Of a DNA stretch of 64,000 bases, positions 53,270-64,000 are shown one piece after another. The translations under genes and the position numbers were made by a program. How positions within the stretch are numbered: position 1 is the first letter of the stretch; each line of letters opens with the position of its first letter. Below the pieces are notes generated by a model that was given only the letters and a program-made list of their open reading frames with translations, ran no database searches and was not told where the DNA came from. Origin of the DNA: Berberis thunbergii (Eukaryota > Streptophyta > Magnoliopsida > Ranunculales > Berberidaceae); the NCBI GenBank assembly GCA_003290165.1, contig QNQO01005760.1, forward strand, positions 62,001 to 126,000. The letters are read 5' to 3'.

Positions 53270-54790
53270 TGAAGATGCTTACTCCTTGTATGCAAAACTA
53301 AACTCTGAAAATTAATCTATGTTTTATAAGACTAAATCACTCATAGATCAAGTATACCACCACAAATTGTGTTGAAGGACACCACCATTGCTATATTTAT
53401 GAAAGACACCACCAATATAAACAAACAAAATATCACTTATCTTCTCATTTCTCCATTTCTTCTCCTATGCCCCTTTCTGCTCCATCAAGCACCACCATCA
53501 CCACGACACCGTCGGCTGCACCAACTCTCCCCTCTACCGCCGACCTCACCAGCCTACCGTGGAACATCCCTCTCAGCCCTTGCCTGCTTATTCTCTTCTA
53601 TGTTTTCTCCTTCTTTCTTCGTTGTTTTTTTCCCTTTTTTTTTTTTCTTTTATGTTTTTTTTCTTCTTCTTATCTTCTCAGTATTTTTCTCCTATATTTT
53701 TTTCTTCTATGTTTTTTTTCTTCTTCTTCTCTATTTTTTTCCTTTATTTTTTCCTTATTTTCCTAAATTCTTCTTATTTTTCTCTTTTTTTTTCTTCTCC
53801 TCTTGTTCTCCTTTATCTTCCTCTTCTTCTCCCTCGTTTTCTTCTCCTTCTCCCTCTTGGAGGTTCCCAACTTGCATGAACCTCCATGATGGCAAAAAAA
53901 GTTGTCCTTCGTGGGTGCTCCTACGAGTGGAAAATTCGCATGCAGAGGTTGGTGCGAGTGTGAGTTCCCCAGTCGAAGGAGCCTCCGCGAGGGGACAAAT
54001 GTTTTTGCCATCGCAAAGGTTCCTGCAAGTGGACTTCTTGTCGCAAGAACCTCCGCGAGGGAAAAAGAGAAAAAAAAAAAAAAAGGATAATAAGAGGAGG
54101 AGAAAAAATACAGAAGATGAGAAGATAGAAGATGAGAAGAAAACAAAATAGGGGAAAAAGATACGAAATGAGAATAATAAAAAGAAGTAGAAGAAGAAAT
54201 GAAAAAAAAGAACTGAGAAGAAAAGAAAATAAGAAGAAGTAGAAGAAGAAAAAAAAGGAAAAAAAAAACAGATAAGAGGAAAAGAGAAGAAGGAGAAAAA
54301 AAAGATAAGAAAAACAAAGAAGAGAAGAAGATAAAAGATGAAAAAAAAATTAGAGAATAGAAAAGGAGAAAAATAATAATAATAATAATAATAAGAGAAA
54401 AAAAGGAAGAGGATGAAAAGAAGAAGAAGAAAAAGAAAAGTAAGAAGAATAACAACAAAAACACAAGATCAAGAACAAGAACAAAAGAGAAGAAAAATAA
54501 ATGAGCGGTGGTGTGGCCGACGGGGATGGGTGTGGTGGTGCAGCCAGTGGGCTGAAGGTGGTGGGCGAGGCAGGTAAGGTGGTGCCACTCCAATGAAGAA
54601 AAAAAAGAAGGCGGAGAAGGGAAGGTGAGGGGGTGGTGTCCTTCAGTAAATAAAAAAAGTGGGGTGAAAGTGTTTTTCAACATAATTGGTGGTGTCATTT
54701 ACTATATGCAAAACTAAACCCTGACAATCTTATGTATGAAAAACTAATCCATGTTTATAAGACTAAATAATCCATTGATCATGCATACCA
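53270..54790. mobile_element. Foldback element copy 2, flanked by an 84-bp direct repeat
   Basis: Element at about 53355-54703. The left tip CCACCACAAATTGTGTTGAA pairs with the right tip CAACATAATTGGTGGTGTC. The T/C arm covers 53580-53860 and the A/G arm 54060-54500. The centre holds several GAACCTCCGCGAGGG units. On both sides lies a direct repeat with TATGCAAAACTAAAC(T/C)CTGA and TATAAGACTAAAT (53295-53365 and 54705-54790), which is far too long for a transposition footprint and suggests duplication of a larger unit. An (AAT)n run is at 54372-54393. Confidence 0.7.
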
Positions 54791-55488
54791 TATGATGATG
54801 CAACAAATCATCCTTTAATTTGCATTGTATATGTGTCATGATGATCTCGTCAGCAGAGCAAAGCGAGCCTAATTGCCCATTCCATTCTGGCAAGGCCCAG
54901 ACGACATTAAACCCACTTTGGCAGAATCTAAAAGGTTGGATTGAATTGCAGCGCTCTACTAAGCCCACACTTCACATGGTAAAGCTCAATACCAGTAAGG
55001 CCTAATTAGGCAAGTATCTAAGGGATCACCTAAAACGGGCAATCCAGCAATACATTGGTTCCGATTAAGAAACATATACCAAAATATAAGTCATGCATGG
55101 AAACTTCCTTGCATGGACAATACCCCAAAAGGGAAACCCCTCCCGCAGATCTAGGAGCATAAGTCGTGTAGGAAAACTCTTCTACATGGACGACTCCCAA
55201 CTAGAAAGGATATCCAGCCAGATCTCTTTCCCTAAACTACGCCACAAAAGGCCTAGCCAAACGAGGACTCTCGCATTATAAACAAGACATATAGTTGATA
55301 AAGAAAGGCACACTACAAAACCTAATTTACAGCTTAAGTATTTCTCAAGCCTTGTCTAACTTTAGCATCAGAATGTTATCGACCACCACAACGGTGGTCC
55401 TTAGCTCACTGCATTCCCTGTGTAGGTCCAAATCAAGGTCAAAGAGAGCAGGATTCGTTTACATCACCATATATAGACTAAAATAAAA
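54791..55488. other. Between foldback copies 2 and 3, no gene seen
   Basis: No recognised domain. CATGGACAATACCCC and CATGGACGACTCCC-type phrases at 55114 and 55176 suggest a small degenerate repeat. Confidence 0.4.
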
Positions 55489-56659
55489 AGGTTGCGACTA
55501 AATGACACCACAAATTCTACTTAAGGACATCACCATTGCTCTTCTTTCTAAAGGACCACCACTTTTTTAAGGACACCACCAATATATAATAAAAAACTAC
55601 CACCTACTTTTTCCTCTCCCTTTTTTTTTCTTCTCCATCAAGCACCACCCTATCATTGTCGGCTGCACCAACTCTCCCCTCTACTGACGGCCTCAACGGG
55701 TCGCCACCGTATGTCACTCCCAGCCCTCACCTACTTCTTATTTGGTTTCTTCTTCTTCATTTCTTCTATGTTTTTCTTCTTCTCCCCTTTTTCTCTTATC
55801 TTATTTTCCTCTCCTTTTTTTCCTTTATTCTTTTTTTTCTTCTTCTATGTAATACTTTATTCTTCTCCTCTATTCTTTTCTACTTTTTCTAATTATCTTT
55901 TCTTCATCTTTTTCTCCCTTTATTCTTCTTCTTCTTCTCCTATATTTTTCTCCTTTTTTTTCTTCTCCCTTATTTTTTTCTCATTCGCCCATCATGGAGG
56001 TTCCCCACTCGTAAGAACCTCCATGAGGGCAAAACAAATTTGTCCCCCATGGAGGTTCCTGCACTTGGGGGTTCTCCACTAGTGGGAACATTTTTGCCTT
56101 CATGGAGGTTCTTACTAGTGGAGAACCTCTATTCGCAGGAACGTCAGCGAGGCGAATAAGAAAAAAACAGAGAAGAGAAAAGAAAGGATGAGAGAAAAAA
56201 AACAGAAAAATAGATGAGAAAAAAAAATAGAGAAGAGGAAAAGATAAGAAGAATAAAAAAAGCATATTATAGGAGAAGAAAAAACCCTGGAGAAGAGAAG
56301 AGAAGAAAACAAAAGAAAATAAGAATAGGGGAGGAGAAAAAAAAACTAGAAGAAAAGAAGAAGATAAAATAAGAGGAAGAAATTGAAAAGAAAAAGAACA
56401 AGAACAATAACAAAAGATAAGAGGAAGAAAGGAACGGTGATGCGACCGACAATGGACAAGGTGTCGTGGTGCAGCCAGCGGTGGTAGGGCATGGTTGTGC
56501 GACTGTAGTAGAGGGGCGAGGTGGCAGTACTGCTCCTGTGAAGTGAGAAGAGAAGGTGAATAAGGGAAGGTGAGGGGTCGTGGTGTCCTTCAACACATCC
56601 AAAAAAAAAAAGGCGTGGTGTCCTTCAGCAGAATTAGCTGTGTCATTTAGTCGCTACCT
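55489..56659. mobile_element. Foldback element copy 3, with clear terminal inverted repeats
   Basis: The left end AGGTTGCGACTAAATGACAC and right end GTGTCATTTAGTCGCTACCT are inverted with one mismatch. T/C arm 55730-55985, centre 55985-56150 with GGAGGTTC...GAACCTC units, A/G arm 56155-56430, and then the GTGG-rich segment that mirrors the CCACC-rich start. It is the best bounded copy, and its tips define the family. Flanking bases do not give a clean target duplication. Confidence 0.78.
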
Positions 56660-57839
56660 ATAACATATAATAGTAATTTCCTACAACCAAACTATATATT
56701 GACTTCGAGAGAGGCTAACTGGCGAGGAAACTAGCGAGGGAGGACCCTCCATCCCCCTCGTAATGCGTGCCTCCCATCCCTTGCACGCTCTCCCTCACTG
56801 GTTTCCTCAACAATTAGAATTTCTGATTAGCTTCTGGCTATCCAAGCAGTATCTTCAACTAGTTGGAATGGTACATGATGAGTATAACTATTTTAGGTAA
56901 GGCTGCAGTCATAATTAGGTTTCCTCAACATAATTTCTTATGTTTAGTTTTGGCGAGACACATACAGTGATGATTAGGGGTTAGCTACACTTCACACCTT
57001 TATGCACCTCTAAGTTATGTTCTCCAATGACCAATCAACTTATGCACCATGACTTGAACAAACAATAGTTTCTAATTTCATCTTTCACCGGACATTTTTT
57101 ATGTTTTTTAGGTTCAAGCCGAATTACCACTTACGGGTTTTTATACCACTCCGAAAGAAAGAAAAAGAAAAAAATAAAATAAAATCAAACTACAACCCTA
57201 ACCCAAATTTTATCATTGGATCACTGCCTCTACAACTTTCAGGGTGTAGGGACCCAAACCCCAATTCGATAATTGGATCACTGCCTCTACAACTTCCAGT
57301 CTTCCACCACTAAAAAGCAATCCCAACTCCAGAATTATCTCCACTATCACCACAGTGACAAATTAAGAACACAACTAAACACGAGAAAAATAAATATATT
57401 AGAAAAATTAAATTATCCAACACTTCCTTTCAGTAGAACGAAAATCACAGGTGACTTCCTCAATTCAAGCCCATTCCAGTTTGAAATGAGTTTAGCCTAA
57501 ACCAACCAAAGGTGGGCAACGGGAACCACCCAATACCCTGCAATAATAGCATCGTTGATACAAGAACAGATTTAACCAATTTAAATCTATTTTGCACATT
57601 TTGCTCGTGAACTAGAAAACCTCAATTGCAGAATTTGTGGGCATCATTTTGCGAATGATGCAAACTAAAAACAAATTATTCTCTAGTTCCATCAAAATTT
57701 CAAAGCTCCCAATAATTCCTACAACCGTCAAAATTCGATTCTAGTTTCCTATAACAGTCATAATGATTTTCACACCATATTGCAGCTAATGGTGTGACTA
57801 TGGCGCGTCAGATGACACAATTATGGATCAACTCTGAAA
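56660..57839. other. 3' flank of the RBP gene; no gene seen
   Basis: A 57-bp period duplication containing ATTGGATCACTGCCTCTACA lies at 57195-57305 (starts 57215 and 57272). The RBP 3' UTR must begin at 57839 and run leftward; its end is not visible. Confidence 0.5.
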
Positions 57840-57997
57840 TTAGCTCACTTGCTGCTGGTTTCCATAAATGGGATAAGCCCATAAGCAGCAGCGGCATACA
57901 TGTGAGGATCTGGATGTGGAGCTGCATATCCATACCCATCGTAGACTGTCCTCCATAATAAGGGCTATTCCACCTGATTCCCGTAATCCACTCTTGA
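57840..57997 (-). CDS. RBP45/47-like, last exon with three indels
   Basis: Acceptor CTTTTACAG. Starts SRVDYGNQ; an extra G follows (near 57973), a T is missing near 57949 and a G is missing near 57870. Between these points the frame reads WNSPYYGGQS, DGYGYAAPHPDPHMYAAAAY and AYPIYGNQQQVS then TAA at 57842-57840. A T in front of the intact stop supports a real gene end. Confidence 0.85.
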
Positions 57998-60900
57998 CTG
58001 TAAAAGCAAAAACACACGACATTAAGGAAAAACCAACTACAGAGGATGTGAATTTGTTAAAACAGACTCACAAAGAAAGTATGGTTTAAGAAATGCAAAA
58101 GATCTTCCAACTCCATCAGATGAGCAATTTAACTTCGAAGAGTTGCTGAATAAACTAAAAATCAATGCATACCTGTTTGTTTGCTGGGTTACGACCCCAA
58201 GAAAGACGAACTGTCTGCTTGCCAATTACCGTCCCATTCAACTTTGACAAAGCCTCTTCAGCATTGCTTCTGCAACAAGATTTCAGAGAAAAAAAATTTC
58301 AGCTATAAATATATACTGTGAAGTAACAATTCATTCCACTGCATTTGGTGACGAACCACAACTAAGTAAAGACGGTACCTATTCGCAAACTGCACAAATC
58401 CACATCCTTTACCAGTTGGTATTTAACAGACACAACCTCACCATATTCTGAAAATGACTGCTTGAGATCTTCATCAGTTACATTGGGGTCTAACCCTCCA
58501 ACAAATATCTACAGAACATGCATTAATCAGCAAGAAGCCAGAGCGCTAAAGTCATTCATCCAACACAGAAGATTTCCGACTTACTGTTGTGTTTGTAGAA
58601 TCCCCATCAGACTGGGCAGAGGCACCATTTGATGCATATCCACCTACGAATATCATAACTTATCAAGCAATTAAGAAAAGTGAAGAAGAAGAAAGAAAAA
58701 ATGTAATCTATAATTGCTCTCACAGCCTTCACTTCTGAAATAGTCACCTGCCTATATCTCCTCCAATACTGTCATAGAAATGAAGACATTTGAAGAAAAG
58801 AAACTTTCTCTTGTTAATTTTAAATGAATATGAACAATAGCAAGTCATAGACCATCAAGAAGGTCCACAAGTTCAACTCTTCATTTCTGTTTTATCCATT
58901 TTCTTATTCATTTTTCCTTTGTTGATGGACTTGATAATAAAGTTTACGATTGGCGGTTGCTAATAATTATGCCTATGGTTGGGTAAAAGTAACAAAGGGG
59001 TGGCATACCAGTCTCTCCATATAATAGTGGAGAACCTGCCTTAGCTTAATCAGTCATCATGAATCTGAGGCACGCTCTTCAGCTACTTCAGCATGAGCAA
59101 AATGCTTGGAAGTAATCTCGAATAAGATTTTATTTCTTGAATTCTATTCAGACTGATGGAATATGCTATTTTATGAAAATCCAATGAAAAAAAAGTTCAA
59201 GTGTTGGACAGATTGTTTAGGCTTGGGGAGGGGTACGTTGAATTCATCATTGTGAGAGTCAAACCTAAACTTGATTTGGGTTCGTTGGATAGCCATGCTG
59301 CAGCATTGGACTTCTCTAGACTTAAAGAAAAAAAGTTAGTTTTCAAAAACACAAGACAACTCAGCATTTTTCGAACCAATTATCCCGGAAATACAGTACG
59401 TGAGCACAGGCAACAAAGTTGTTGTCCTTCAATTCCAAACGAAGTGCATACTATCCTTGAACGTCATCTCCCTCAAAATACAGCCAAGGATTTCAGAGAG
59501 ATTTGGAAAGATATTATAATCACAAGAAAATTTTAGTCACTTCTACTACTAACTGAGAACCTGGACAAAACCAACAACAATGAACCTCCTCACAATTTCT
59601 AAAGAAGAGTCAATGAGTATTATTGTATACCTTGTGAAGAATACTGCTGCTGATATCCTGAGGATTTTCTTGGAGTTGCGAGACCAATGCGCATAGGTCT
59701 ACTACTACAGTATACACCATTCATTTCTGTCATTGCACATGTTCTCTCACTGTCATCGCCAAATCTCACAAATCCATAACCCTTTGACCGCCCGGTATTT
59801 GCATCAATTACAACTTTTGCACCTTTTACAGAAGGATACTTATTGGCAAACGTCTCCTGTAGAATACTATCAGTGACATCAGCAGCTAAATCTCCTACAA
59901 AAATAGATCTGTCTGAACCAACATCTGAACGCCTATCACCCATGCTAAAGGAGGCCCAGTTTAAACGAAAAGGTTGCTCTGTGTTAGGCATAATAGTGCC
60001 ATTGAAGCTCTGCAGAATTTTCTCAGCAGCTGCATGTGAATAAAATTCTACAAATCCGTACCCTTCTGATTGAAAAGTCTGCTTATTGCGGATAACCTTT
60101 ATGGAACATACCTGTATTTAAATGCAGAAAGGTCACAAAGTGTGTACAAATATGATACTAACTATTAGCCAAGGCAATTAACCATTAGAGCAACAGGAAA
60201 TCTACAGTTTTCATTTGAAACCCCAAAAGTAAACAAAACAATTAGCCTTTATTTGTAACTTCGATGTACCTTTACATTAATCTACTTATTTGCAATAATA
60301 AAGTTCTTGGGCTATAAGAAAACAAACTCTAAAACGTGTAACACGTAAATAAGGTATACTATGCATCCAGATACAACACGACCTAAAATAGATGATTACC
60401 ATTGGCATTATGTTGATTTCAACAGAAATGAGAAACAATAACAAAAGGAGTCCCACAAGTATTGATCACTGGGGCATTATATCATGTAAACACAGATCTA
60501 GTAGTCACACTGAGAAGCATGTTTCAGACAATATAAGTAGGAAACGCTAAAACAGCAATTTTATTCAAATTGACAATTGAGTATATATGGTTATATCCAG
60601 AAAGTTCTCTTCAAGTACTCCTCCTAATGATTGAAGGTACTGTTTATAGAATAATTCACATTCAATTTTCATATTACATCCTATCCGTTTTAATGAAATT
60701 TGGAGTTGGTAGTTCAAATCTGAGTAAGGTATATTTTGAGTAGTTAATAAGCCTGCAAAAAGTATGTGTAATTGAAGTGAGACACAAAAGGAAAAGTAAA
60801 AGAAAATGAAAAATCTATCAATAAGATTAGAATGATAAAATAAGGAAGGAAATGCACCGAACTTGTTGAATAATGAACCTACGGTGCAACAAGTAATGGC

Positions 60901-61244
60901 CTTGCATAGGTAGGCAGACCTAGTCAAGACACTAACTCCACTTGCCTCAAGCTTGATGAGGAAATTTTTTGTAAGAAAAAAATCTGATTGAACACAGTAG
61001 CAATGATGGCATGACATTCTGTAATATGATTGCTTATAATTTAAAAGCAAGGATCTAAATTTGTGTAGGATTAGATATTCATTGCTTTAATCCTAATGCA
61101 TTCTATGACAATGTCCATCCTGTTTTGGAAAACACAACAAAAAAACTTGATGTTGCAAAAGAAAGGAGGAAAAAAACTAGAATTACAATCAAATTTATAT
61201 TGTATAAAACTCACAATGAAATAAATAACAAGACACTCGTGATA

Positions 61245-61275
<31 letters not shown>

Positions 61276-64000
61276 TAAATTAAAAAATATATTGCCAACG
61301 AGAGACCTAAAAAAACAATGAAAAGACTGGAAAAAAAATCAAATCAATCGAGAAAATTAAGAAAGATCCTCTATTTATTTGAATCCCTAAATTCAAATTG
61401 ATCATAGCTGTTTTTTTTTTAACTATGCATCCAACATGAACAACATTGGTCAATGGAACATCATAGGAAATGCAAGTGAGTTGCATTGTGAAAAGGATTA
61501 GCTCTAACGGCAAGGCTCACGGGTAAATGTCCTACACCCCGAATGTCCCCTAGAGGCTTTATCTAAACGCCAACAATAGTGTGGATAATATGAATACAAC
61601 TATTTAACAAACAATAAAGTCAATACTTCACATCTCAAATGTTATAGCTCTGTACGTTTACCAGAAATGGTTATTTGACTTATTTCATATAGAAACTTTC
61701 ACAAAAGTCTAAGCATGTGATGATCATTACATGAATCTATTTAAGGAAAAGAGGGTTGTAACTACTACTTCAAAAATTACTTAAAAGATCTGAACTCAGC
61801 ACGTGACGACTGAAATTTGAGAGTCATGAGTGGAAGCCAAACACAAAACTCAGCCCATGAAACCCTGTCTCGCATCAAACACGGCCTTTTAGCTTTGTCA
61901 ACGATGGCTTCACACCTCGTCGTTCCTGATAAAATCCAACTTGACATCTTCGAGTTTGGGCTCCATTTGAGCGTCCAATTTAGTACTGATCAATCTACAC
62001 ATGGCTTCTAACAAAATTGAAGTGTTCTTAATTATAAATTATAATGTGTTCGACAGTTTCCTTCCTTTGATCATTATATATACGAATGACCATACAAACC
62101 CATGGTGTGCCAGCAATTGGCTTAAGTCCATATCGTGTATCAACCTAATTAGGAATTGGCAGGATTGACCCATAGAATGCCAAGCAAAATTTTGATTTGA
62201 TATCGGTTATGGACCTAAAGGACTTAGATAAGGACGTGACTTATTACTCATTAGGAAAAATCCGATTTGCCATCAGTCATGGACCAAAGTAAGCCCTTAA
62301 TGACTTGTTACTCATTTCATCTGAATCCTGCCCCTTGACAGCCTTCCAGAAAAAATAAAGAAAGAAAGAAACAGACAGACACAATAAATTTTCCACTCGA
62401 AATATCAACGGGTATACTCTATATGATGGAATCATAACCCTATAATGACGTAATTAGCAAACACGTTTCAAATTTAACACATATTCAATATTCAATGTAT
62501 CAGACATGCTCACTTATATGGAAACCCCATTAAAATATGATGGCATGGCAGCATGGACACAAGATGTGATATATGGATAACTCTGAAAAATGGTCTGCTT
62601 ATCCCATAGATAGAGGTAATCTCATAAAGACCTCGAGTAGGATAAATGGGTCAACCAAAACACCAAAAATGAATACAAATATTAAAGGCTGAAATACTTA
62701 ACTCAAAATGTAAGGTAATTTCAAAATTGGTATTCCACTAGCTGGGTGGAGAAATTCCATCCCTTTACATACAGATACAGTAAAAGGATATTGTCAATCG
62801 GTCATGAACAAACGTCAAGGAACTTCAACCGATTACACGACATTGCAATTTTCCAAAATATCTAACTTAGGCTCCGCTTGGTACACTGTAAAATAATGCA
62901 TTTTGCAAGTTAATACAAATGCATTAATTTGCATTGCCTTGGTTTGCAATGCATTATTTTACAAGCGCTTGATAATAATTAACGAAAATCAAAGGCAATT
63001 CGAAAAAGTGTTTGTCGTGATGGTGATTGCAAATGTAGGCAATGGTGGTGGTGGCAATGACGGTGATTGTTGAAATGGTGATGGTTGTGGTGGTTCAGTG
63101 TATATAATGGTGGGGGTGGTAGTAGCAGCAGTCATGGTGGTGGTGGATGGTTGTGATGGCTGTGGTGGTCGTTTGGAGTAGAATTCAATTAAGAGGAGGT
63201 GATGAGAGTTTTGTAAAGTAATGTGAGAGATGTTGTCCCGCAAAGTTATGCATGATTTTATAACTAGAAGATGTGGAGGTCCTAAGTTCAAATTCCAATA
63301 ACTATTTTTTCAAAGTCAACAGAGCACTCAAGTTTATGTAACCACAGCAAACTTTTGCATATACATTCTTTTACCATGTACCAAGCGAAGCCTTAATTTG
63401 CAGTACAAATGCAAAAAGTTATAAGCTTATGAAATGTATCCTTGATTTTAATGAATCATTCAAAGTACAGGAATACACTCATTGCCCAACAATTTTGCAT
63501 AACAATGTCTAAACAATGACCCACTTTCCAATAAATGACCTAGATTTAGAATAGTGATACCACGAATTTACCAGGATTAAAGGATCAGATTTGACACCAA
63601 ACAACAAGTGCGAATAACAAGAAAAAAAAGAATATGGAAAGAAGAGAAAGAAAAGTGACCTCCCCTGTGTGGCCGAAGCAACTGTGCAAGTAGTTCTCGT
63701 CCATCCAATAGATGAGGTCACCGATCCAGATGGTCTTGTTCTCCTCAGCCGATCCTTCTTGGTGCGAGTGGTGGTTTTGGTGAAAGGACGGTGGTGGCTG
63801 GTGGAGAAAAGGTGGAGGCTGCATGTAGTGTGAAGCGAAGGGGTGCGGCATCATCTGGTGTGGCATCATCATCGCCGCTGGTGGGTACTGCATTGGCATC
63901 CACTGTGGATGCTGCTGTACTTGCGCTGCTTGTGCCTGCTGCAGCACTTGTGCTTGTGCATCCGAACCTCCACCACTACCACCGCTGTTGTTCGTCGATT
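57840..64000 (-). CDS. RBP45/RBP47-like triple-RRM RNA-binding protein, 5' end outside the window; frame-broken near its 3' end
   Basis: Nuclear poly(A)-binding hnRNP-like protein, with roles in mRNA processing and stress granules known for the family. Exons on the minus strand are 64000-63660 (partial), 60111-59631, 58643-58585, 58508-58379, 58269-58173 and 57997-57840. The N-terminal part is Gln/Pro/Met/His-rich. RRM1: IWIGDL and EGYGFVEF. RRM2: IFVGDLAADVTDSIL and KGYGFVRF. RRM3: IFVGGLDPNVTDEDL and, after a frame break, GCGFVQF, then KQTVRLSWGRNP. The tail resembles the family's YYGGQ..DGYGY and YGNQQQVS end. Splice sites are GT-AG. One base is missing in exon 4 (near 58422), and exon 6 has one extra and two missing bases relative to the frame that reads as the family. 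Literal translation therefore loses RRM3. Either sequence error or early pseudogenisation. Confidence 0.88.
58173..58269 (-). CDS. RBP45/47-like, second RRM3 exon
   Basis: Acceptor CTTGTTGCAG. Reads RSNAEEALSKLNGTVIGKQT and VRLSWGRNPANKQ when entered in phase 2, the phase expected without the upstream deletion. Donor GTATGC. Confidence 0.92.
58379..58508 (-). CDS. RBP45/47-like, first RRM3 exon with a one-base deletion
   Basis: Acceptor GTTCTGTAG. IFVGGLDPNVTDEDLKQSFS then EYGEVVSVK. At GTTAAATACC (near 58418-58428) one A is missing relative to the frame giving IPTGKGCGFVQFAN. The exon is 130 bases where the next exon's phase needs 131 or an equivalent length. Confidence 0.9.
58585..58643 (-). 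CDS. RBP45/47-like, linker exon
   Basis: Acceptor TTCGTAG. Encodes GGYASNGASAQSDGDSTNTT between RRM2 and RRM3. Donor GTAAGT; phase 0. Confidence 0.92.
59631..60111 (-). CDS. RBP45/47-like, main exon: rest of RRM1 and RRM2
   Basis: Acceptor AAATACAG. Reads VCSIKVIRNKQTFQSEGYGF, then NWASFSMGDRRSDVGSDRSI (linker) and the whole RRM2, ending RKSSGYQQQYSSQ. 160 codons with no break; donor GTATAC, phase 1. Confidence 0.95.
60112..63659. other. RBP intron 1 (3.5 kb)
   Basis: Holds an AAT run at 61246-61271, a purine-rich part at 61140-61170 and a TTA-flanked MITE at 62870-63392. No other gene is recognised; a 161-codon minus-strand frame at 61050-60565 has no domain and looks random. Confidence 0.7.
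62870..63392. mobile_element. Tourist/PIF-type MITE (523 bp) in RBP intron 1
   Basis: The left end GGCTCCGCTTGGTACACTGT and right end (minus strand) GGCTTCGCTTGGTACATGGT are inverted repeats. TTA flanks it on both sides (62867-62869, 63393-63395), the target duplication of PIF/Harbinger elements. The interior has GGTGGTGGTGG-rich sequence (63040-63175) and no transposase. Confidence 0.82.
63660..64000 (-). CDS. RBP45/47-like, first visible exon (partial)
   Basis: Opens at the window edge in frame with ...GGSGGGSDAQAQVLQQAQ, runs through a His/Pro/Met-rich segment (PHQMMPHPFASHYMQPPPFL) to RRM1 KTIWIGDLIYWMDENYLHSC and HTGE. The donor GTCACT is a weak but GT-type site; the next exon starts in phase 0. 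Confidence 0.9.

Noticed and set aside
52420..54698. Several long open frames (up to 311 codons) rich in Phe/Leu/Ser/Tyr or in Lys/Arg/Glu
   Set aside because: They arise from T/C- and A/G-only tracts of the foldback elements, overlap in several frames and on both strands, and show no domain; not membrane-protein genes.
60565..61050. 161-codon minus-strand frame in RBP intron 1
   Set aside because: No recognisable domain, AT-rich random-like composition, and inside an intron of a confirmed gene.
1..64000. tRNA, rRNA, organelle-derived insertions or a defence-type gene cluster
   Set aside because: Looked for by eye on both strands; no cloverleaf with A/B boxes, no rRNA core sequence, no plastid or mitochondrial gene and no co-oriented enzyme cluster was seen. 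A covariance-model or organelle search would be decisive.

Overview
The window is nuclear DNA of a flowering plant, most likely a eudicot or another non-grass with many LTR retrotransposons. The signs are AT-rich sequence, genes split by GT-AG introns, a plastid tetrapyrrole-pathway gene with a transit peptide, and a dense nest of plant-type Copia, Gypsy, LINE-like and MITE sequences. I see no tRNA, rRNA, CRISPR array or prokaryotic feature.

Only two host genes are well supported, both on the minus strand. (1) Uroporphyrinogen-III synthase (UROS/HEMD) runs from 49041 to 21890 in nine exons that join into an uninterrupted 310-codon frame. Its sixth intron is 17.4 kb because a Gypsy element sits in it, with a Copia element inside that Gypsy element's 5' LTR. 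Introns 1 and 3 hold three TIR elements and a near-perfect hairpin. (2) An RBP45/RBP47-type triple-RRM RNA-binding protein gene runs off the right edge (64000 to 57840). Its splice sites look sound, but its last coding exons carry four single-base frame-breaking indels, so it is either a decaying gene or a stretch with sequencing errors.

Layout: 1-5.2 kb holds old Gypsy and DUF4283 retroelement debris, cut by an hAT-type MITE. 5.6-9.5 kb holds LTR fragments in both orientations and a captured piece of a ZF-HD homeobox gene. 9.5-17.3 kb is a long LTR element without pol (LARD-like), inserted in the RNase H region of a minus-strand Tat-like Gypsy element whose RT, gag and LTR continue to about 20 kb. 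20-49 kb is the UROS gene and its inserts. 49-57.8 kb is intergenic DNA dominated by three large foldback elements with polypyrimidine and polypurine arms. 57.8-64 kb is the RBP gene.

The two genes have no evident functional link. Most of what is notable is nested insertion history: Copia in a Gypsy LTR, a LINE-type plus Copia chimera in the Gypsy RT, an hAT MITE in the Gypsy integrase, a LARD in Tat RNase H, and a MITE in a DUF4283 pseudogene. I found no convincing evidence of a new defence or enzymatic system. The best candidates for new biology are the triplex-prone foldback family, the captured ZF-HD fragment, the intronic hairpin, and the question of how UROS transcripts splice a 17-kb TE-filled intron.
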